Shown: piece by piece, positions 59,270-64,000 of the stretch
Position numbering within the stretch: the first letter of the stretch is position 1
Layout of the letters: every line of letters begins with the position of its first letter
Translations under genes and position numbers: made by a program
From: Thermoanaerobaculia bacterium
GTDB lineage: Bacteria; Acidobacteriota; Thermoanaerobaculia; Multivoradales; JAIOJS01
Assembly (NCBI GenBank): GCA_030429235.1
Contig: JAUIDB010000016.1
Span: 33,461-97,460, forward strand
Reading direction: 5' to 3'
DNA length: 64,000 nt
The notes under the pieces: generated by a model
The model's database searches: none
Told to the model about the DNA's origin: nothing
The model's input: the letters and a program-made list of their open reading frames with translations, nothing else

Positions 59270-60478
59270 CTATCCGATGTGCTGCAGGATCGAGTACATC
59301 GGCAGGTACATCGCGGCGACGATGAAACCGATGATGCCGCCCAGGACGGTAATCAGAAGCGGTTCGATCAGCTTCATGAGACCGGCGACGGCCGTGTCGA
59401 CTTCGTCCTCGTAGAAGTCGGCGATCTTGGACAGCATCTGATCGAGGGCACCGGTCTGCTCACCGACGGCGATCATCTGGACCACCATGGCCGGGAAGAC
59501 CTTGGTCTGAGCGAGTGGCTCGGCGATGGTACGACCCTCTTCCACCGCCTTGCGGACGGCCAGTACGGCTTCCTCGACGATCGCGTTGCCCGAGGTGCGG
59601 GCGGTGATCTCGAGACCCTCGAGGATGGGGACACCCGAGGAGGTCAAGGTCGACAGGGTTCGACAGAAACGAGCGATCGCGATCTTGCGCAACAGCATGC
59701 CGATGATCGGCATCTTGAGCAGGGCCGCATCGGTGTAGTACCGGACCTTGTCGTTGGTCTTGTAGGCCCTCCCGAAAGCGATGCTACCGAGGATCAGGGC
59801 TGGAATGAGGAACAGCGAGTAGCGGCCCACGAAGTTCGAGGCGTTGATCACGATCCGCGTCGGGAGAGGCATCTCCCCGCCCAGGCCAGCGAACAGCTGG
59901 GCGAACACCGGGATGACCTTCCACAGGATGATCCAGACCACGAAGATCGCGATCGTGATGACGGCTACCGGGTAGATCAGCGCCGACTTGACCTGACTCT
60001 TCAGCTTGACGTTCTTCTCGATGTAGGTCGAGAGTCGCTGCAGGATGATGTCGAGGATACCGCCCGCCTCACCGGCGGCGATCATGTTGACGTAGAGGTT
60101 ATCGAAGGCCTTGGGGTGCTTCCGCATGGCGTCGGCCAGCGAAGAACCCTGCTCGACGTCGCTGCGCACTTTGAGGATGATCTCGCGGAAGGTCCGGTGC
60201 TCCTCTTGCGTGCCCAGGATCTCGAGGCACTGCACCAGAGGCAGACCGGCGTCGAGCATGACCGAGAACTGCCGCGTGAAGATCGCGACCTTCTTCTCCG
60301 ACACACCCTGCGGAAGCTTGGGCAGGATCGCGATCTCCTTACCCTTCTCACGAATGCTGGTGATCTGGATGTTCTGCCGCCGGAGTATCGCTTCGGCGGC
60401 GGCGCGGTTGTCGGCGATCAGGGTGCCGTCCTGAGCGGCGCCGGTCCGGGACTTTCCCTTCCAAACGAAATTAGGCAT
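59270..60478 (-). CDS. pilC: Type IV pilus inner-membrane protein PilC
   Basis: Platform protein of the type IV pilus machine, 402 residues. Two homologous T2SSF domains are visible (AIFTRQFSVMLDAGLPLVQCLE at about residue 65 and ARFCRTLSTLTSSGVPILEGLE at about 270) with four transmembrane helices. The N-terminal MPNFVWKGKSRTGAAQDG is typical. Lies between pilT and pilS. Confidence 0.95.
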   Translation of the reverse strand: MPNFVWKGKSRTGAAQDGTLIADNRAAAEAILRRQNIQITSIREKGKEIAILPKLPQGVSEKKVAIFTRQFSVMLDAGLPLVQCLEILGTQEEHRTFREIILKVRSDVEQGSSLADAMRKHPKAFDNLYVNMIAAGEAGGILDIILQRLSTYIEKNVKLKSQVKSALIYPVAVITIAIFVVWIILWKVIPVFAQLFAGLGGEMPLPTRIVINASNFVGRYSLFLIPALILGSIAFGRAYKTNDKVRYYTDAALLKMPIIGMLLRKIAIARFCRTLSTLTSSGVPILEGLEITARTSGNAIVEEAVLAVRKAVEEGRTIAEPLAQTKVFPAMVVQMIAVGEQTGALDQMLSKIADFYEDEVDTAVAGLMKLIEPLLITVLGGIIGFIVAAMYLPMYSILQHIG

Positions 60479-60591
60479 GCGTATCTTCTCCTCTTCGGCC
60501 CTGCCGCGGAGCGCCCAGCAGGGAGCCCCTTCCGTGCTGTCGCGACGAACGATCTACGAGGCCACCCGAGCGGTCTCGCGAACCGTAGTCG

Positions 60592-61725
60592 CTATCGTGC
60601 CTTCTGAGTTTGTCCTCCGGTTTGGCTACCCGGGGCTGCCCCGAGCCCGACTGCGCTCGGTCCGCGGTTGATGATGTCCTCGAGTTCATCGGGCATCGAC
60701 GATCGATTCATCGCCACCTGCAGACTGATCATGCGTTTGAAGTATAGCGCAGCGAGAGATTGGTTGAAGGTCTGCATTCCGTGCTTGCCCTGACCGGTCT
60801 GCATCATGCCGTAGATCTGGTGGATCTTGTCCTCGCGGACGAGGTTGCGGATCGCCGGGCTGGGAATCAGGATCTCCATGGCCATGCACCGGCCCCGACC
60901 ACTGGCGCGGGGCAGCAAGGACTGACAGAGGATGCCCTCGAGCACAAAGGACAGCTGCACTCGAATCTGTGACTGCTGGTGCGCCGGGAAGATGTCGACG
61001 ATTCGGTTGATGGTCTGGGCGGCAGAGTTGGTATGGAGGGTGGCAAAGGTGAGGTGTCCGGTCTCGGCGATCCGCAGGGCCGATTCGACCGTTTCGAAGT
61101 CACGCATCTCACCGATGAGGACGACGTCCGGATCCTGCCGCAGCGAGGAGCGCAAGGCGTTGGAAAAGCTGTGGGTGTCGGCGTGCAGCTCGCGTTGGTT
61201 GACCAGGCACTTCTTGTGGGAGTGTAGGTACTCCACCGGGTCCTCGATGGTGATGATGTGCTCGGCGCGTTCGCGATTGATCTTGTCGATCATCGCCGCC
61301 AATGTCGTTGACTTGCCGGAGCCGGTGGGGCCGGTCACCAGCACGAGGCCGCGTGGTTTCTCCGCGATCTTCTCCACTACCTGCGGGAGCCCGAGTTCCC
61401 GGAAGGTCTTGATTTCGTAGGGAATCTGTCGGAAAGCGGCTCCGATCGCACCCCGTTGGTGGTAGACATTGGCGCGGAATCGGGCCAGCCCCTTGATCCC
61501 GAACGAGAAATCGATCTCGAGGTTCTCCTCGAGTCGGTGCTTCTGGTTGTCGGTGAGGATCGAGTAGGCGATCTGTTTCGTCTCGCTGGGCGAGAGAGGA
61601 GAGTAGTCGAGCTGCTTCAGCTTGCCATCGATCCGGATCTGCGGCGCTGAGTTCGTCGTGATGTGGAGGTCGGAGGCTCCGCCATCGACCATCGCTTTCA
61701 GGAGTTCGTTCAGGGTTGGCGGCAT
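60592..61725 (-). CDS. pilT: Type IV pilus retraction ATPase PilT
   Basis: A 377-residue hexameric ATPase. Walker A GPTGSGKSTT, the Asp box TIEDPVEYLH, Walker B DPDVVLIGEMRD and His box THLTFATLHT-like (TGHLTFATLHTNSA) are all present. The PilT-specific AIRNLVRE motif marks the retraction motor rather than PilB. Glycine/Gln-rich C-terminal tail (AAPGSQTGGQTQ). First gene of the minus-strand pil block; pilB is not in the window. Confidence 0.96.
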   Translation of the reverse strand: MPPTLNELLKAMVDGGASDLHITTNSAPQIRIDGKLKQLDYSPLSPSETKQIAYSILTDNQKHRLEENLEIDFSFGIKGLARFRANVYHQRGAIGAAFRQIPYEIKTFRELGLPQVVEKIAEKPRGLVLVTGPTGSGKSTTLAAMIDKINRERAEHIITIEDPVEYLHSHKKCLVNQRELHADTHSFSNALRSSLRQDPDVVLIGEMRDFETVESALRIAETGHLTFATLHTNSAAQTINRIVDIFPAHQQSQIRVQLSFVLEGILCQSLLPRASGRGRCMAMEILIPSPAIRNLVREDKIHQIYGMMQTGQGKHGMQTFNQSLAALYFKRMISLQVAMNRSSMPDELEDIINRGPSAVGLGAAPGSQTGGQTQKAR

Positions 61726-62011
61726 GGTCTGGCTCCTCTGGAAGCGTTTGACTGCGGACCGATCGCGGTCGGTTGCGACCGGGTACCGTCACGATGAGCT
61801 GATGAATTCCCAGTGTAGCACGCTAGGGGCAGGCCACGCGCCGCGTAGACTGTAGTTCTTGCCTGCAAGAGAGTAGTCCTGGGCTCAGCCTGTTGGTCCT
61901 TGTGTCCGAGAGCCCGAGGCCGACGGCGTACCACCCAGGCTTCCGCCGAGGCGCGAGGGCGTACAATGCGTCGATGTCGACGTTGCACCTCGCCGCTGAC
62001 TGGAGCCGGGC

Positions 62012-63880
62012 TTGAGCCAGGAGGCGTCGATCCACGAAGAGCAGGCCCTCGGCCGCGCCTACGACGCCCGACTGATGCGGCGGCTGCTCGCCTACCTCGG
62101 CCCGCACCGCTGGCGCATGGTGTTCGCGGTGGCGTTGATCATGGTCTCGTCGTTGCTCCAGCTGGTGGGACCCCTGGTCACCGCATTGGCAGTCGATCTC
62201 TACATCCGACCAGAGGGCAACTCGGGAGAGGCCTCGGCGTTGAGCCGCGAGGCGGCGCAGTGGCTGCTGTCACACGGTTTCGACTGGTCCCGAACCGAGG
62301 GCCTGACGGTGCTGGCCGCGATCTACCTCGCTTCGCTCGTCCTGACCTTTGTCGTCCTCTACTTCCAGTCCTACGTCATGCAGCTGATGGGTCAGCTCAT
62401 CATGCGGGACGTGCGCCAGGAAGTCTTCTCGCACCTTCAGCGTCTGCAGGTCGGATTCTTCGATCGCCATCCGGTCGGTCGCCTCTTGACCCGAGTGACC
62501 ACCGATGTCGATGCCCTGAACGAGCTGTTCACGGCGGGTTTGGTAGCGATCTTCGGCGATGTCCTGCTGCTGCTGGGGATCGTGGTCGTGCTGTTCTGGC
62601 TGGACTGGCGGCTGGCCTTGATCACCTTCTCGATCCTGCCCCTGCTGTTGGCGTTGACCTTCTGGTTCAAGGTGCGAGCGCGCCAGATGTACCGTCTCGT
62701 ACGGGTGCGGATCGCTCGCATCAACGCGTTCCTGCAGGAGCACATCTCCGGGATGTCGGTGCTTCAGCTGTTCGGGCGGGAGCCCGCCGCGATGGAGGAG
62801 TTTCGCGAGATCAACCGGGACCATCGCGACGCCAATGTCCAAGCGATTCGCTACTACGCGGTCTACTACCCGGCGATCGAACTGATCACGGCGATCGGCA
62901 TCGCCTTGATTATCTGGTATGGCGGCGGACGGGTGGTCCAGGGGGCGGCCTCGATCGGGGCCTTGGTGGCCTTTCTCCAGTACGCGCAGCGCTTCTACCA
63001 ACCCCTGGCGGACCTGTCCGAGAAGTACAACATCCTGCAGTCGGCGATGGCTTCGTCCGAGCGAATCTTCGAGTTGCTCGACCAACCAGTCACCATCGAG
63101 TCAGCAGCGGCGGCGCCGGAGAGGGCCGAGGTCGAAGGGGCGATCGAGTTCGATGCGGTGCGCTTCTCGTACGTCGAGGACGAGCCGGTACTGCGGGATC
63201 TCTCCTTCTCGATCGCACCCGGCGAAACGGTGGCGGTGGTCGGCCACACCGGGGCCGGCAAGTCGACACTGGCCAACCTGTTGTTGCGGTTCTACGACGT
63301 CGACTCGGGGGCGGTGCGCGTCGATGGCCTCGACGTCAGGGAGTGGAATCTGCCCCAACTCCGACGGAGCACGGCGATGGTGCTGCAGGATGTCTTCCTC
63401 TTCGCCGACACCCTGGAGGAGAACATTCGGTTGGGCAACCGCTCGATCACTCGGGACCGACTGGAGTGGGCGGCGCGAGAAGTGCAGGCCAGTCGCTTCA
63501 TCGATCTGCTCCCGGATCGTTTCGACAGTCGCGTGCAGGAGCGCGGGGCCGGCCTGTCGGTGGGACAGAAGCAGCTGATCGCGTTCGCGCGCGCTTTGGC
63601 CTTCGATCCACGCATCCTCATCCTCGACGAAGCCACGTCGTCGATCGACACCGAGACCGAGCAAAAGATCCAAGCCGCGCTCGATCGCCTCCTGATCGGT
63701 CGCACCAGTCTGGTCATCGCCCATCGGTTGTCGACCATTCAACGGGCTGACCGGATTCTGGTCCTCCACAAGGGCGTGTTGCGAGAGCAGGGGACCCACC
63801 GCGAGCTACTGGCCGCCGGTGGCATCTACCACCGGTTGTACCAACTGCAGTACCAGGAACGAGCGCTCGTCGCTACCTGA
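62012..63880 (+). CDS. MsbA-like ABC transporter (fused permease-ATPase)
   Basis: A 622-residue half-transporter with six membrane helices in the first ~330 residues and a C-terminal ATPase. Walker A GHTGAGKSTL, Q loop MVLQDVFLFADTLEENI, signature LSVGQKQL (Gln for Gly at the fourth position is a common variant), Walker B ILILDEATSSID and H-loop AHRLSTI are intact. Probably exports lipid or a small hydrophobic substrate as a homodimer. TTG start at 62012 precedes the conserved YDARLMRRLLAYLGPHR start; the exact N-terminus is uncertain. Confidence 0.92.
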   Translation: MSQEASIHEEQALGRAYDARLMRRLLAYLGPHRWRMVFAVALIMVSSLLQLVGPLVTALAVDLYIRPEGNSGEASALSREAAQWLLSHGFDWSRTEGLTVLAAIYLASLVLTFVVLYFQSYVMQLMGQLIMRDVRQEVFSHLQRLQVGFFDRHPVGRLLTRVTTDVDALNELFTAGLVAIFGDVLLLLGIVVVLFWLDWRLALITFSILPLLLALTFWFKVRARQMYRLVRVRIARINAFLQEHISGMSVLQLFGREPAAMEEFREINRDHRDANVQAIRYYAVYYPAIELITAIGIALIIWYGGGRVVQGAASIGALVAFLQYAQRFYQPLADLSEKYNILQSAMASSERIFELLDQPVTIESAAAAPERAEVEGAIEFDAVRFSYVEDEPVLRDLSFSIAPGETVAVVGHTGAGKSTLANLLLRFYDVDSGAVRVDGLDVREWNLPQLRRSTAMVLQDVFLFADTLEENIRLGNRSITRDRLEWAAREVQASRFIDLLPDRFDSRVQERGAGLSVGQKQLIAFARALAFDPRILILDEATSSIDTETEQKIQAALDRLLIGRTSLVIAHRLSTIQRADRILVLHKGVLREQGTHRELLAAGGIYHRLYQLQYQERALVAT

Positions 63881-63956
63881 TTCGACGCTGCCGAACGCCG
63901 CGACTTACGCCCCCCCGAGCCACGCGGATCGGGTGGCTTCGCTGTATGCTCCGACC

Positions 63957-64000
63957 ATGAGCTTGTTTCGACGCAAGTTCCGCTTGACCGGGTGCGCTAG
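63957..64000 (+). CDS. Start of a gene cut by the window end
   Basis: An ATG at 63957 opens a frame that runs to the last base without a stop, beginning MSLFRRKFRLTGC. Only 14 codons are visible and no product can be named. A short inverted repeat, AGCCAC (63919-63924) with GTGGCT (63932-63937), lies between the ABC transporter and this start. Confidence 0.35.
   Translation, partial: MSLFRRKFRLTGCA

Noticed and set aside
59066..60607. Very long open frame (over 500 codons) antisense to pilC and pilS
   Set aside because: Its codons mirror pilC and pilS, composition is Asp/Gly/Arg biased, and no domain is recognisable. Long antisense frames are expected at this GC content.
61856..61869. Inverted repeat TCTTGCCTGCAAGA between pilT and the ABC transporter
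   Set aside because: Only 6-base arms, no T tract, no fit to sigma54 -24/-12 elements; not enough to call a site.
1..64000. tRNA, rRNA, CRISPR arrays, insertion sequences
   Set aside because: No cloverleaf-like segment, regular repeat-spacer series, transposase motif or terminal inverted repeats was seen on either strand.

Overview
The window is a GC-rich, tightly packed bacterial chromosome segment. It is dominated by aerobic respiratory genes: one complete Alternative Complex III (ACIII), the six subunit types of a second ACIII split over two loci, two haem-copper cytochrome c oxidases (one A1-like with a catalytic-path Glu, one A2-like caa3), a cytochrome-bd-superfamily protein embedded in a ten-haem-c operon, haem o synthase, two SCO copper chaperones and a cupredoxin. 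Together with a type IV pilus block (pilT-pilC-pilS-pilR), FHA-GGDEF signalling and a Gram-negative style envelope set (Slt, MurA, lipoproteins), this fits an Acidobacteriota-like organism, perhaps near Thermoanaerobaculia. That placement is inference from gene content only.

Layout. 1-5.6 kb (minus): slt (cut by the window edge), murA, and rpmE-prfA-prmC behind a sigma70-like promoter. 5.8-18.1 kb (plus): a small PH-domain membrane protein, then a long operon of overlapping genes: actA-actB-actE, a CydA-like membrane protein, two membrane-bound monohaem cytochromes c, a dihaem cytochrome c carrying an ethylbenzene-dehydrogenase-type haem b domain, and a fused universal-stress/PCP_red protein. 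18.1-24.7 kb: sixA-like phosphatase, FHA-GGDEF cyclase, amidase lipoprotein, AstE-like amidohydrolase, acetyltransferase, Mrp-type ATPase with a PCP_red zinc-ribbon partner, and an orphan. 24.7-29.4 kb (minus): cupredoxin plus the A1-like cytochrome oxidase. 29.7-32.3 kb: GNAT and radical SAM/SPASM pair. 32.4-35.7 kb: a hydrolase remnant and actC-actD-actF. 35.9-40.0 kb: SET-domain protein, NagB-like protein, a probable selenocysteine-containing ArsC, an AhbD/NirJ-like radical SAM protein with a PCP_red tail, and an orphan secreted protein. 40.0-52.7 kb (minus): one continuous actABCDEF-(153 aa)-sco-caa3 operon behind a CRP/FNR-like palindrome. 53.2-56.0 kb (plus): ctaB, DUF420, sco, xdhC behind an FNR-like box. 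56.0-61.7 kb (minus): pilR, pilS, pilC, pilT. 62.0-63.9 kb: an MsbA-like ABC exporter.

How it fits together. Quinol would be oxidised by ACIII, with electrons passed through monohaem cytochromes c or the cupredoxin to the caa3 and A1-like oxidases; CtaB, DUF420 and the SCO proteins support oxidase maturation. The 6.6-18.1 kb operon is the strongest candidate for an undescribed system. It joins the extracytoplasmic half of ACIII (ActA, ActB, ActE) to a bd-superfamily core that lacks a CydB partner, the quinol-oxidase signature loop and the E99 equivalent, together with an NXR/EBDH-gamma-like haem b cytochrome. The missing ActC, ActD and ActF subunits lie 22 kb away on the other strand. A second strong find is an in-frame UGA in arsC at the first redox Cys of the CxxC motif, followed by a perfect GGUC-loop hairpin. 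A third is that PCP_red domains, known from dark protochlorophyllide reductase, occur five times in three unrelated proteins here.
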